Origin: Polychytrium aggregatum
Taxonomy: Eukaryota; Chytridiomycota; Chytridiomycetes; Polychytriales
NCBI RefSeq assembly: GCF_025602895.1
Contig: NW_026516268.1
Location: 205,448 to 269,447, forward strand
Length of the DNA stretch: 64,000 bases
Direction of reading: 5' to 3'
In this document: piece by piece, positions 45,077 to 56,568 of the stretch
Numbering within the stretch: the stretch's first letter is position 1
Layout of the letters: the number at the start of each line of letters is the position of its first letter
Program-made: the position numbers and the translations under genes
The notes under the pieces: generated by a model
Told to the model about the DNA's origin: nothing
Databases searched by the model: none
The model's input: only the letters and a program-made list of their open reading frames with translations

Positions 45077-48000
45077 TCAACTCTTCTGGCTGTCGATGCT
45101 TTCGTCGATTTTGGAAGCAATAATTCGATCGTGTGTTCCAGATGCAGTGATGTCCCCGGGCTCGTGAATAACGATCGTTTTGCTCTTTCGCCTCATGGCA
45201 GTGCCGCCTCTTTCCAGGCTACCCAAGAGTCCATGCCCGCTGTGCCCCAATTGTCCTCCGAGGTCACCGAGGGCACCGATTCCCTTGCCTTTGAAAATAT
45301 GAGGCTTGGCTTTGGCTTCCTTGAAGTTGTTCAAAAACGTCAGTGCTGTCTCCTTTGATCCGAACTCGAGCGTGAGCTGAGACTTGCTGTTTCGGAGCTT
45401 GACGCTTCGGGCAAGTGCTTTGCCACCTTCGGGATCTGATTCGGAGTCACAGGGCTCGCATTCACATGCCGAGAAGCGAAAGCTTGCCTGGACGGTGCCA
45501 TCGAGGCTGGGATCGCGAAAGTCGATGATGTCCAGGGTGACAAACACCAGGACAGTCGATGACATCCAAGCACCTCCGAACTTGAGACCTTGGACGCCGC
45601 AGTCATATACGTAGGTAATAATGTCTGCAGACAACATGCCCTGGCTTCGGATATTGGAATGACCCGAGGACGTGTGCATGGATTTGGGGGCTCCCGACTT
45701 TTCACCTTCGCCAGGGTCAGAGCGGAGGACGCCGATGATCCTGCCTGCAAACAGCGCTGCAGGGACAAACGACGAGATCATGACGATCAAGCAAGCCAGG
45801 ATCACGCGGCCCACGGTGAAGAGTGCTTGCGAGTCCAAGCTTCCGGAGAGAATGTAGACGATCGGAAGGCACAGCACCAACGTCAGGGAGACCATGTAGC
45901 TGCATATGCCAATGACCTTGGACTCTTGGAAGCGCTCGTGAGCACCGCGGGTGAGATAGGCAAAGGCCACACACCCGAGCATGATGGCTCCGTTGATGAC
46001 GTAGAGGACAATCTCGGGCACCACCGTGGACGAAAACGTCGCCGTGCATACCAGCCCGTAGAAACTGCCCTCGACCTCGGCCGTGGGGCCTTCCACGGCA
46101 ACCCATGCTGCACACACCACAATCTCGGCAACCAACACGACAAGCGTCGCGAGGATGAGTTTCCAGTCCGGCGTCTTGAAGACACGCATGCGTCGGTTTT
46201 CAAAGATCATGTAGATCCGCACAGACTTCATCAAGAGCATGCTGCATGCAGTTTGGCGGCAAGAAAGAGTACCAGCAGTCAGCGAGTGAGCGAGCGAGCA
46301 TGCGGCTATCATCCAAGCCGACAGGCAGTGCGAGGGCTCATGAAAGAGAAGATATCTCTCGAGCTTTGGGGGGGATAATGATCCTCTTACGACAACAAAC
46401 CTGAAGATTGAGGAGAAGGCAATGACCGGGAAGAACATCCGGCTGGAGCAAACCAAGGTGCTGGGCTCGGCGGAATAGAATAGTGCGCCGATTTGACCAA
46501 AAACTAGAACCGATACCAACAAAAGTCAGATCAAAACTCCGGGTAGTATCACGGCCTTCGCTTGAACTGATGGCGCACTTCCACCTTGAGCTCGGCTCTG
46601 GCTGTCGGGTTCCAAAAAAATGTGCGTCGACTCAACTTACGGGCCCCGACAACGATTATGTAGCAACAATTCGGCGAAATAGCTTTGATGTTTGGCTTTT
46701 CTCGAAACACGAACAGCATGGCCAGGATGGCGGCGTTGATGAGCCCAGTGATGCTCAGGAACGCCATAATGGCAGTGTTGTAGGACTCGACGCCGTAAAA
46801 GAGGATCATGAATGGTGCGGATGGCTCAGAGCAATCCAGTTGCATGTTGTTCATGAATCCAGCATCGCAGATGCACTGAGTCACTGAGGAGTCTTGAAAC
46901 GGACCATCGACGACGCAGTACCCGTGCTTGCAGGAGTTGGCGGTTATATAGGTCCCATTAGCGTCAAAGTACGGATTGCATGGAGAAGATGCATCAAAGA
47001 GCACCTTTCCGTTTTGGGTGACCAGTTTGAGTGCATCATACGCAAAGCGTCGAAAATCGGGATCCTGGAGATGCATGTATTTGTTTTGAAGATAGAAGGA
47101 GCCGGTTGAAGGCGATGCTGTCGATCGATTCGAGGGTTGCTGAAGGATGATGGCCAGACACATATATGGCGTTAGGGCCACCAGTTCACACATACTCAGA
47201 TCGATCTGCCGTACAGAATCACCATAGACAGACACTTGCACAAGCCGTTCATAGTATGTCGCGGATTACCCACCGTCTCTGTCCCGCCAAAGAGCATCCA
47301 GAAGAGGAAACGAAGTGTGGCACGCATTTGAGCTTCGGCGATGCTGTAGGGCTGGGAGTCTTGCCGAAGGAGAATAAAAGACGGTTCCATGAACGGATAT
47401 GCATTTGGCGTGGTGGTGTCGATGTAGGTCGAGCGAATGTATGTGCCGATGTCGCCCGAGAAGTGTCGCAGAGACGAAACGTTTGTGGTGCTTGCTGTGG
47501 AAAGGGCATTCTGATGAGGAAATAAGGGAGAATGGGTGATCGATGTCCAGTGAGCTGACTGGCCGCTCAGGGACACATGCGTATGATTGGACTGCCGGTC
47601 ATGCCCTTGCCAATTTATCGCTCAAGCGGTGTTGTCCGCAGATAGAGTTTCTCACGGTCGCTGGTTTATCAGTACAGCTGTTGGAAACTCACCGACATCG
47701 TGTATATGGATGGGGCAACGACATCGCCGTTGCGGTTGATGATGTTTGCGATGGCATACAGGTTCAGCCCTGAGGCGAGAGAGGCCAGGGTTGTCGAGGC
47801 CGACGGGTAGTCGACAAAGCCGATCGAGTACGGAGTGACCTGGATGCCGTCCGAGACAATTGTGTTGCTGGAGCCGTAGAATGCTGCAGTGGCCGGGCCC
47901 CATGTCGAAAGCGGGTACGACAGGGAGTTGCCCAAGTTCAGAGTTGGGTCGATGCTGTTGAGAGCATATAGAAAATTGGAGGCAATTCCAGAGGAACCGC

Positions 48001-48751
48001 TAATGGCGATGACCTGGATACGCGAGTTGATGGAGGTCAGTGCAGGGTTGTGCTGAACCAGCCGAGTGTCGTTCCAGTAGACAACCTTCCCGGTGAAGAT
48101 ATCGGCGACATTTTGCCGCGTGAGCGTAAGATTGGTGACATTCAAGTGATAGATGACGGCCACGGAGCTGAATGGGATCGGGATGTCAGGGATCGTGTCA
48201 ATGCATGGCTCTGGTGGTCGCACGATGGTTGCGTGCATCCAAGAAACAGTGAGCAACCGACAGATTCCGCCCAGGAAATCAAGGAGGATGAGCTTGCCTT
48301 ATAACTGAGGGGACTGGGACAAACTGCCCGACAATGTTCCCAGGTCCGACAAACGTGACATTGGAGGGCACGTTATCGGACGCTGCCCAGGTCAAGTTGG
48401 TCGATCCGGCGACGAGGGCCGCACGACCCGCTCCGGAGCCGATTCCAGTGTAGGCGTAGTTGAAGTATGGATCGTAGGTTGAGTAGTAGTTGGCCAGCGC
48501 CGAGTAAACGGCCGCCGGGGCATTCGCACCAACACCCAGGAGCGTCGCCACGCTTTGGACCCATCCGTCTGTCGCGGTTATGCGCAGAACGAGAAGATTA
48601 CTCAGGTTACTGAGCGCATAGGTAATGACAGTCGCGAAGGGGTGGATGCAGCCTGGACGGAAATTATGCAAACAGCCATACCTGCACATCGGAAGTAAAG
48701 CGATGCGACCAAACACCAGGTCAGGAGCCACCGTGATGCGTGCGGGAGCAT
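45077..48751 (-). CDS. Receptor 1: PstS-like binding domain fused to a class C-type 7TM domain
   Basis: Seven exons, 48682..48751, 48298..48568, 47693..48167, 47274..47510, 46641..47139, 46401..46503 and 45077..46241, close in frame at 939 residues. Exon 1 encodes a signal peptide (MLPHASRWLLTWCLVASLYF). Residues about 25-400 match phosphate-binding PstS proteins: GVGANAPAAVYSALANYY, GIGSGAGRAALVAG, TWAASDNVPS, ADIFTGKVVYWND, ISGSSGIASNFLYAL, VTPYSIGFVDY. An EGF-like cluster follows (CKHGYCVVDG, CICDAGF). Seven hydrophobic helices (about 475-770) resemble GABA-B-like class C GPCRs, with AYLTRGAHERFQESKVIG before helix 6. The roughly 170-residue tail has a conserved block (about 790-900). A role as a G-protein-coupled sensor of phosphate or another anion is inference. 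Intron 2 uses a GC donor. It is a tandem paralogue of the next gene. Confidence 0.88.
48168..48297 (-). other. GC-AG intron in receptor 1
   Basis: The donor reads ATAAG then GCAAGC, with the acceptor ATTCAG at 48168. At the same codon position the paralogue (intron 52876..53127) has ATGAG then GTGAGC, so the GC donor is placed by homology and phase. Confidence 0.85.
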
Positions 48752-49262
48752 GATGTGTATCGCAGCGTAGTATCTGCGCCAACAAGGGTCTGATCGCTTC
48801 AGTGAGAATCACCACCAACTTTGGATGAACCGGATAGCGGCGCTCAGATCGAGACGGTGGGGAGGAGGAGCGAAAGCTAGAGGTCGACTACCAACTCGGA
48901 TAATATCCGAGGGAGTGGTCCAGTCATCAATCTCAAATATGATCCAGTGTCCTGTTTCCAATCAACGGCGGTCCTGATGAGCAACTGGTTCAATGACGCG
49001 ATGCCAAGGGCGAATATGCCAGCACGATTATGTGGCTGTCCCTTATGTGTCTGTCCCTTCATTCAAGCGATGCTGTGTCAGCTTAGCACTGTGGCACTCA
49101 TGGCAAGAAGATGTATTCAATCGATTGGCACGTTGGAGCGACTGTCTTCAGTGCGTGGAGGCAAATGATATTCAATACTGTGGCGCTGTCAGAAGCTTTC
49201 CACCTATTGTGCGGGGATCTGGTCTACGACTGAATTGCGCTTGAGTGCGCATGGCGCGATTT

Positions 49263-49650
49263 CATCCACTTGATTCAGAAAAAAACGGGACAATACAGCG
49301 GTTTCCATGAGCATGTAGTATGTGATGTGCTTGCGTCAAGCGAAGCCACAAGAAATAAAACAGATCACTTTGGCAGCCTCCGAGTGAAGACCGCCGGTCG
49401 CTCTCCGGTCTCCACAATCGACCTGCACACTGGTCTCGGAGTGCCAGCGGTGAATGGTGCTCTTGGACACACTGAATATGGAGGCAACCTTACGCAGGCT
49501 ATGGATGAGGTCGTAGCATCGCAATGCGGCGGTGCGAAAGTCGGATGTGTGGCGAATGGTCATGGCCAGCGCGCGATGGTATTGGGTAACTGAATATTCG
49601 ATGAATGGTCAAAAACACGGGTGTCCCGTTTTTTATTGGATTGCCTGTAA
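49263..49650 (-). mobile_element. Tc1/mariner-like transposon remnant
   Basis: The ends carry inverted copies of an AAAAAACGGGACA core: near 49279-49292 on the plus strand, and 49613-49632 on the minus strand preceded by TACAGGCAATCCAAT. Inside, on the minus strand from 49563, a 75-codon frame begins MTIRHTSDFRTAALRCYDL and continues HSLRKVASIFSVSKSTIHRW, a typical transposase helix-turn-helix. The catalytic DDE/DDD region is absent. About 390 bp is far shorter than an intact element, so it is a non-autonomous or internally deleted copy. Its exact ends are uncertain by some 10 bp. Confidence 0.7.
49336..49563 (-). pseudogene. Truncated transposase N-terminal fragment
   Basis: The fragment has the DNA-binding helix-turn-helix of a Tc1/IS630-type transposase (KVASIFSVSKSTIHRWHSE) and then runs into unrelated sequence and a stop. 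It has no catalytic domain and cannot encode an active enzyme. Confidence 0.65.
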
Positions 49651-49851
49651 TCGCAGCTGGCCTCGGGTTCTTCCACTTCTCTGATTCAACGAACAAACCG
49701 AATGCATGGTGGTTGCAATCGACTGCCTCCTCCAAAAACAATACATCTACCATCGATTCTCTGTGTGAGATGACATCAAGACTTTTGGCTGATCGGGAGA
49801 GCTATTGCAAATGCAAACATTTACGGCATTTCCAAATTTTGTGGCGACTCG

Positions 49852-52800
49852 TCACCTAGTGGTGCTGAGGCTACCCTCCGTGGTGCTCACACAGCTATCG
49901 TGGCTTGAGCGAACCGAATCAATAGTGCCAGATTTATGTTCTTTCGAATCGTTTTCCTTTTCCTTTCCACCTGTGTCGATTTTGCTGAGCATCCCATAGA
50001 TGGTTTTGTCTCGCTGAATTGGCCCTCCGACTCCGCCGACTCCGCCGATTCCGCCGACTCCGCCGACTCCGCCGATTCCGCCTACGCCTCTGCCCAATGT
50101 GCCACCCGTCTTGGCCTTGGCTTCGGCATAGTTTTCCAAGAACGTGAAGGCTGTCTCCTTGGCACCAAACTCGAGACTGTAGGTGACCTTGCCCTGGCGC
50201 AACTTGACGCTCCGGGCCAAAATCTTATCGGCGTTGGGGTCGCTGTTCGGATCACACAATTCGCACTCGCACGAAGAGAATCTGAAGCTGGCTTGGATGG
50301 AGCCATGAACATCCGCTTCTCGAAATTCGATCAGGTCCAAGGTCGTGAGAACAAGCACTGTCGAGGACACCCACGCTCCTCCAAATTTGAGTCCCTGCAG
50401 TCCACAGTCGTATGCATAGGCGACGATGGCGGCCTTGGTCATTCCCTGACTGGTGATGGCAGAGCGATTTGTGGTGGTCGGAGAAGACTTTTGGGTTTGT
50501 TTCTCGCTGTCGGGTGCATCGTTTCTGCTCTTGAAAGTCCTGATGAGCCTTGCGGCAAAGAGGATGACGGGTACCAGCGACGACACCACGATCACCAAGC
50601 ATGACATCATCACTTGTCCGAGCGAAAACAAGTCCTGCGAGTTGACTTGATCCGAGAGGGCATAGATCATTGGAAGGCACAGGAGCATCGTCATGGAGAC
50701 AAAATAGCTGCACATTCCGATGACTTTGGACTCTTGGAAGCGCTCGTGAGCACCGCGGGTGAGGTAGGCAAACACTACGCATCCGATGAGGATAAATCCG
50801 TTGAGGAGGTACAAGAGTATGGAAGGGGTCGTTATTGATCCCTTTTCAGTGGAGCACACCATGGCGTAGACGCTCCCTTCGATTGAAGGAGTTGGGTAGT
50901 CGATGCCGATCCACACGGCGCAGTAAATGACTTCCAGGACGACAATGATCCCCGTGGCCAGGATCAGCTTCCAGTCTGGGGTCTTGATCGTGCGGATGCG
51001 CTTGTATCCAAAGATGATGTAGATCCGAATCGACTTCATCAGCAACATGCTGATGTGTGGATGAGATACGATCAATTCACAGGTAACTGGAGCAAAAGTG
51101 CCTGGATGTACTCGGCGATGCGATCTTACCTGAAGACGGAGGAGAAGGCAATCACAGGCAGCAAGATCCGTCCTCCGCAAACGAGGGGGCTCGGATTGGC
51201 AGAGAAGAAGAGGGCGGCAACCTGTCCGATGACTGCGAGCGACGACGATCTGTTAGTGCGTTGAAGGTGCTTTAAGCCAATCGTGGGGCATGTGGGAATC
51301 GAGCAACGGTGCACTCAACTGCGCGATGGATGCACGACTTACGAGCGCCCATCATGATCACATGGCAGCAGCTTGGAGAGATGGCTTGGACGTCCGATTT
51401 TTTCCTCCAGAGGAAAATGAGAATCCATATGCCAATGTTGATGAGGACAGCGATGGCCAGAAAAGCGATGACAACGATGTTGTACGAGTCGATCCCGCCA
51501 AAGAGCAACATGAACGGGGACGCGGGCTCAGAGCAATCCAGACGCAGGTTGTTATAGTATCCAACATTGCAGATGCACTGGGCTTGGCTAGACGACTGGA
51601 ACGGCCCGTCAACGATGCAGTAGCCGTGTTTGCATGAATTGGAGCTGATGTAAGTAAGGTTGGTGTCAAAGACCGGATTGCACGGAGAGGCTGGATCAAA
51701 GAGCGGCTGTCCATTGTGCGTGACAAGCTTGAGGGCATCGTAGACGAACTGGCGTATATTGATGTCTCGGAAGTGTATAAAGTTGTAGCGGTGGAAGTAT
51801 GTGCTCGCCGAAGGCTGCGTCACGGGCTCGGCTGGAGCCACCTTCATAGCACAGCAAGTGCGGTGGTTGTGAAAGGGAATGTCAGCACATAGTATGCTCC
51901 GTCGTGCAAGCCGCAGTACAGGCTTCGACACGGGGTCTGAGGAAGGGATCCTGTCGCAGAACAACTCACCGTCTCTGTTCCGCCAAATATGATCCAGAAC
52001 AGGAATCGCAGGGTTGCCTGGATCTCGGGGGCGGTGAGTCCATAGAGTTGCGAGTCTTGTCGCAGCATAAAGAGCGTGGGCTCCATAAACGGGTAGGCAT
52101 TTGGCGTGGCCGAATCGATGTAGGCCGACTGAATGGCATTGCCAATGTCACTTGACAAATGGCGCAGAGCCGACATGTTGGATGCGACTGGAACCGAGAG
52201 AGCGGCCTTGAAAGAGATTGTGGCGTGGAGAGTACAATGTTGTGAGATGGGAGAGATGCGCTTGTGGGCGAGATACACTCCGAGAATGAATCTCGAATGT
52301 GCAAGAAACACCTTGGGGGTGCAGCGCTCATCCAATCTCCTCCAGCTCAGGCTGAAATCAAGGAAAGATAGTCTGACGCAACTGCATGCTAACTCACCGA
52401 CATGCCTGTTACGGAAGGCTGCACAATCTCGCCGTTTTTGTTGATAATGCTGGCAAAAGCATAGAGATTGAATCCGGAGGGCAGTAGAGACGCCAGAGTT
52501 AGGTTGGCGAATGGGAAGGCGATGTATCCGATAGAGTTTGGAGTGACCTGGATCCCGTCGGACATGACGGTGTTGTCCTTTCCGTAAAGCGGAGGGTTGG
52601 CCGGCCCCCAGGTTGGAAGCGGGTAGCTGGATGGATACGACAGATTCAACGAGGGATCGATGCGGTTGAGTGCGTAGAGGAAATTGACCGTCATCCCGAC
52701 AGTGCCGGCATTCACGATGGTTTGGACCCGAGCCGTGATGGTGGTCAGGGCTGGGTTATTCTGGACGAGCCTAGGGTCGTTCCAGTAGGCGATCTTGCCA

Positions 52801-53566
52801 GAGAATATATCCGCAAGGTTCTGTCGGGTGAGCGTGAGGTTGGTGACGTTGAGATGGTACACGATCGCTATGCAGCTGAAGAGTCCGAAGCGAATGACGC
52901 AGCCGGAATCGAACGCATCGCCACAAGACATGCCACAATGGCATGAACAACCGAGGTGAGACAATATAAAATGGCCGCGAGTTAGCCAGAGCTACCAACG
53001 GAGGTGCTGAGGCGGTTATGGGGGGAGGGTGTGTTGACCCTGGGCGATGTCTGAGGGCAATATCAGCACAGGTGCAAGTAGCCCCGCATACACAATGTAC
53101 TGCACGCCTAGATTCAAGCTGGCTCACCTCATGATTGCCGGAACAGGAACAAAGTTGCCCGAGGTGTTCCCAGGGCCAGTGTACGAGACATTGGACGGAA
53201 CATAGTCTGAGGAGGCCCATGTCAAGTTGGAGTTGCTGGCGATGAGCGCAGCGCGCCCAGCGCCAGTCCCGACATCGCTATAGGAATAGTCCCACAGAGG
53301 ATCATAGACCGAATAGATGGATGCCAGTTGCTGAAAGAGCGAAAACGGGGGATCGGGACCAGCGCCATCGAGTATGAGCTTTGCCTGCTGGCCAGCGGCG
53401 CCTGAAGGGATCAGAATAGACATGGGCAGTGTGATTCTTCGTGCATGAGGGGCTTCAGGGACAGCACAAGCAACGAGCACTCGAGTATAGTGCATGGCGA
53501 TGTCCGCTACAATAGATATCTACCTGAGCATCCGAGCGCAATGGTTAGCACAAAGCACCACCACAT
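49852..53566 (-). CDS. Receptor 2: PstS-like binding domain fused to a class C-type 7TM domain
   Basis: Seven exons, 53524..53566, 53128..53401, 52398..52875, 51970..52206, 51343..51841, 51130..51232 and 49852..51049, close in frame at 943 residues. Exons 4, 5 and 6 (237, 499, 103 nt) are exactly as long as in receptor 1. MWWCFVLTIALGCSG is a signal peptide. The PstS-like part shows LDGAGPDPPFSLFQQLASIY, DVGTGAGRAALIA, TWASSDYVPS, ADIFSGKIAYWNDP and VTPNSIGYIAF. The EGF-like CKHGYCIVDGP segment, seven helices with AYLTRGAHERFQESKVIG, and the conserved tail follow. The tail has a Gly/Ile/Val tract (GGIGGVGGVGG) that receptor 1 lacks. The exons retain clear protein similarity while introns and tails have diverged, so this is an old duplication with both copies under selection (inference). 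Confidence 0.88.
50022..50092. repeat. 9-bp repeat encoding the Gly-rich tract of receptor 2
   Basis: Seven or eight copies of a 9-bp unit (tccgccgac/tccgccgat) encode the GGV/GGI repeats in the cytosolic tail. Confidence 0.85.
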
Positions 53567-54761
53567 AATGATTCGCGTTCGAGATGGAATGCAATTGGCA
53601 TGAGGGAATGAAGCCGATAACAGCATTGAGCAACGGCTGGCGGATGGGCCAGAGCGATGGATGAGGGATGACATGCTGCGAGCGATCTGGCACGAATGTC
53701 CTGAAGCGACCTTGGGCCATATCAGTTGGTGGGGTCTGTGGGACGAGTCCCTGTGGTTCATTTATAGGGCGGGTCGACGGAGATGCTCCAAATGCTCCGA
53801 CTGGAGATCTTGATGAATGGCGGGCGGGTGCTCGCCTTCGTGAGGGGAAGGTGGTGCCCTCGTATCAATCATGCTTCGATGACCCCGGACTGGCTGAGCT
53901 GGACAGCTTGGACTGACGGGCTGGGATCACATCTCTGGACCCTGAAACTGCTTGGTGCCGATCGAGGAGTCTCCGGATTCAGCGATGATTGGAGTTGACG
54001 CCATGTCAGCCTTCCGCGAACATTGTTGTTGTGGCGAGTGACGACCGCTGATCGCCGGTGGGATGACGATAGCTGCTGATTCTTGATGGGAAGTGCATCC
54101 CTGGCAAACGGCGAGTGAGTTGAACAAGACACGGGTCGATGTCTCGGCCAGCATTTTGACAACGATGTGTCATGGACTCGGACAGAATGATGCTCCGACA
54201 AACCAAACTAGATCTCTCTGATTGTCCTGGGATCAGCACGCCAAGTCTTGCTCGATAAGACTTTGCCATAGAGAGAGCCGTAGTGGCCAAAACGATAGAT
54301 GATGCGTGCCAGCCAGGACGGCCCAAAGAATCAGGAGTGCTGGCGTCGCCCAGATTGCGGCCCTCGGTGTGCCAGAGAACGATGCCACAGCCACTTGCAC
54401 AATCCAATCAGACCAGCGAGAGGCCATGACAACACTGTTGGCCTCGACAGCCTCGAACGTCATCAGCGGATGGCTTGGTTTGCCAGGCATCAAGTCGACA
54501 GGAGCAGTCCACCGGGCCAGAAGCCGCAGATCACTGGCCCTCGCGAGGAGTTGGCCTCCCTCGACGCATGCAACAGGATGGGACGATGCCTGACGACGGG
54601 TGGGTGGATTCTCAATCCTGGGTGGCGACAGAGCAATCGACCACAGCCATCGATGCTGCTTCAACCAGTTTCCTGGCAGCTTGCCAAGGACGATCAAGTT
54701 CGTGGGTCGATAGCAGCGCAGCCGGTCGTGGCAGCCACGGAGGCCTGGCAGATTGTGATCT

Positions 54762-54815
54762 GGTCATGTCCCTCTTCATCTCGGCATCCAGGTTGCGATG
54801 AAGAGGGACAGGACC
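54762..54815. repeat. Hairpin-forming inverted repeat
   Basis: Arms of 19 bp at 54762..54780 and 54797..54815 are complementary except for one position, around a 16-base loop. The arm core is TGTCCCTCTTCATC. Confidence 0.85.
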
Positions 54816-55164
54816 ATGCTGACCACTCGAATGGGTTGTTCCATGGGATATATGCTGCGCGGCCTCACGGGGTCTGGAGCGGACATGCTTGTGCGCCTCG
54901 AGGTGTTCATGCGCACCGCACATGCATCGACCTAACCAATAAGCCTAAACCTCAAATTTGACTGGCCAGCGCCACCGCACTGGCCTGGTTAGATTCCAAG
55001 AACGAAAGCCAGACTGCGTGTGGGGTCAGCACGATCCGGAATCATCGCATGACCGGCAGTCCAGACTGTCTGCAGCCCAAAGTCGTGGACAGGTCAGCCG
55101 ACACGAACGATATCGCAGGGATCTGGCTTCGAGCATGGTCATGGAGCAGGTCCTTGGGCAGGAG

Positions 55165-55172
55165 TATAAAAG
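55165..55172 (+). promoter_or_regulatory. TATA box
   Basis: A canonical TATAAAAG lies 75 bp before the start codon of the secreted Cys-rich protein, at the expected distance for a 5' leader of about 45 bases. It is the clearest TATA box in the window and fits a strongly regulated gene. Confidence 0.75.
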
Positions 55173-55239
55173 GCCCCCATCGGTCGGTCGGCAGCACAGC
55201 ACCACCCAACCTTGCCTCCGTCTCAAGATCTACTTCAAG

Positions 55240-55777
55240 ATGAGATTTCTCAGCATTGCCTTGGCTGCCGTTGCCTCCGTTGCCCTGGTGGTAGGTCATG
55301 AGCACATCGTTGACCCTGCCGCCCCAGTCGACATCGTGCCAATGTCTGCTGAGATGGTTCGTTGGCTGTCCAGTTTCATTGAAATTCGCCGCTTTGAAAC
55401 CAAATATATGGGGTACTGAATACTAATTCGACTGCTATTTGTTGCAGAATGCCAACTGCGTTGGCGGCAACGCCTGTATCTCGGACTGCTACATCTCGTG
55501 TGGATGGCAGGGTGCGGCATCGTCTCCCGCTGTTCAGATGCGCTGCCAGAACTGCATCTGGACCAACTGCGGCACTTGCACCACGAACGCCCCGGCTCCT
55601 CCTCCTCCCTCCCCTTCTCCTCCGCCTCCTCCTCCTCCGCGCCAATGCATCGGTGGGAACGCCAATGCCTGCATGGACGATTGTTATATTAGCTGTGGAT
55701 GGCAGGGAGCCTCGTCCTCTACTGCGGTCCAGCTCCGATGCCAGGCATGCATCTCGAGCAGCTGCAACGGATGCTAA
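55240..55777 (+). CDS. Small secreted Cys-rich protein with two repeats
   Basis: Two exons, 55240..55356 and 55448..55777, give 148 residues. MRFLSIALAAVASVALVVG is a clear signal peptide. After a short propeptide-like stretch come two copies of a module of about 40 residues, with eight Cys in the first copy and seven in the second, sharing CYISCGWQGA and a spaced Cys pattern. They are separated by a Pro/Ser linker (PPPPSPSPPPPPPP). The even Cys count per pair suggests disulfide-stabilised domains in a secreted or wall-associated protein. I do not recognise the family; an effector-like or carbohydrate-binding role is only a guess. The donor (ATG then GTTCGT) is weak but keeps the frame. Confidence 0.8.
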
Positions 55778-56568
55778 GACCAGAGATAATGCCTGGGTCG
55801 TTGCTCAACAAAGTGAGAGCATTCTCGGCGACCAGACACTTGGCATCGCTGGAAGAAATAGTGTTAGTTGAGGGCCTGGTCTTATGTGGTGTCATTCTAT
55901 GTGCTTGTTTGGCCTAATCCGGCATCCGAATACATATGGAACATATGGAGAAGGACAGCACTCGTTTTCTCTGGCATCGGAAGCCTCGGGATGGCACTCC
56001 TGTCGTTGTTGGAAATCCAGCAGTTTGGTTGGCTTGGGACACTGTCTTGGTCCATTTCCTGTGGCGACGATCGACTGGAACTGATGCGTATCCCTTCCTC
56101 TGTTTCCAGGAGGCATTTCCAAGGGCAATCACAATGTCGGTCTCCCTTGGCACCCGGCCAATGCCTCACTTGCACATCTCGTGGACATTGCGCTGTTGCT
56201 TGCTATAGAGATCGAGTCGCTTGAATCACTGTCGCATGGGTGGCGCCTTCCGCTTGCGGGGAGCCAACTGTGCGAGGAAGCGTCCTTGATTCAGATCCAG
56301 AAATGAATCATGCAAGGGATCTGTTTGGAGGTCGCTGCTCTGGACTTGTGCCAGCGATGGATGGGGCGTATTCAGGTCGCAGATAATGGGGCATTCCAAA
56401 ATCAAGGCAGATGACCCTTATGATCGCCTTATTTCATGTTTCTTTCTTTATTTCTCATATTCTATGTTATTGCTATTGATTACGTGTTTGACAGAAACAA
56501 GCGACGGAGCATCAAAGAGACGCTGGATCCAACCAATCCAGGCGGCTGGTTGGATCGGGTGACTCACC
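55778..56568. other. Intergenic region, nothing recognised
   Basis: Only short frames are present. The AT-richer stretch 56420 to 56500 just before the transporter is a plausible promoter. Confidence 0.45.

Larger units (their letters stand above)
48752..49851. other. Spacer between the two receptor genes
   Basis: This 1.1-kb region holds the promoter of receptor 1 on its left and the 3' end of receptor 2 on its right. In between is the transposon remnant listed separately. No other gene is recognised. Confidence 0.5.
53567..55239. other. 1.7-kb region without a recognised gene
   Basis: It lies between the receptor 2 start (minus) and the secreted-protein start (plus). A minus frame at 54233..54697 (154 codons) with a hydrophobic segment near its C-terminus is the longest candidate, but it has no recognisable domain and was not called. 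A strong hairpin at 54762..54815 and the TATA box at 55165 are listed separately. Confidence 0.45.

Noticed and set aside
54006-54697. Two minus-strand frames of 133-154 codons with a hydrophobic stretch
   Set aside because: There is no recognisable domain, splice context or start signal; kept only as an unassigned region.
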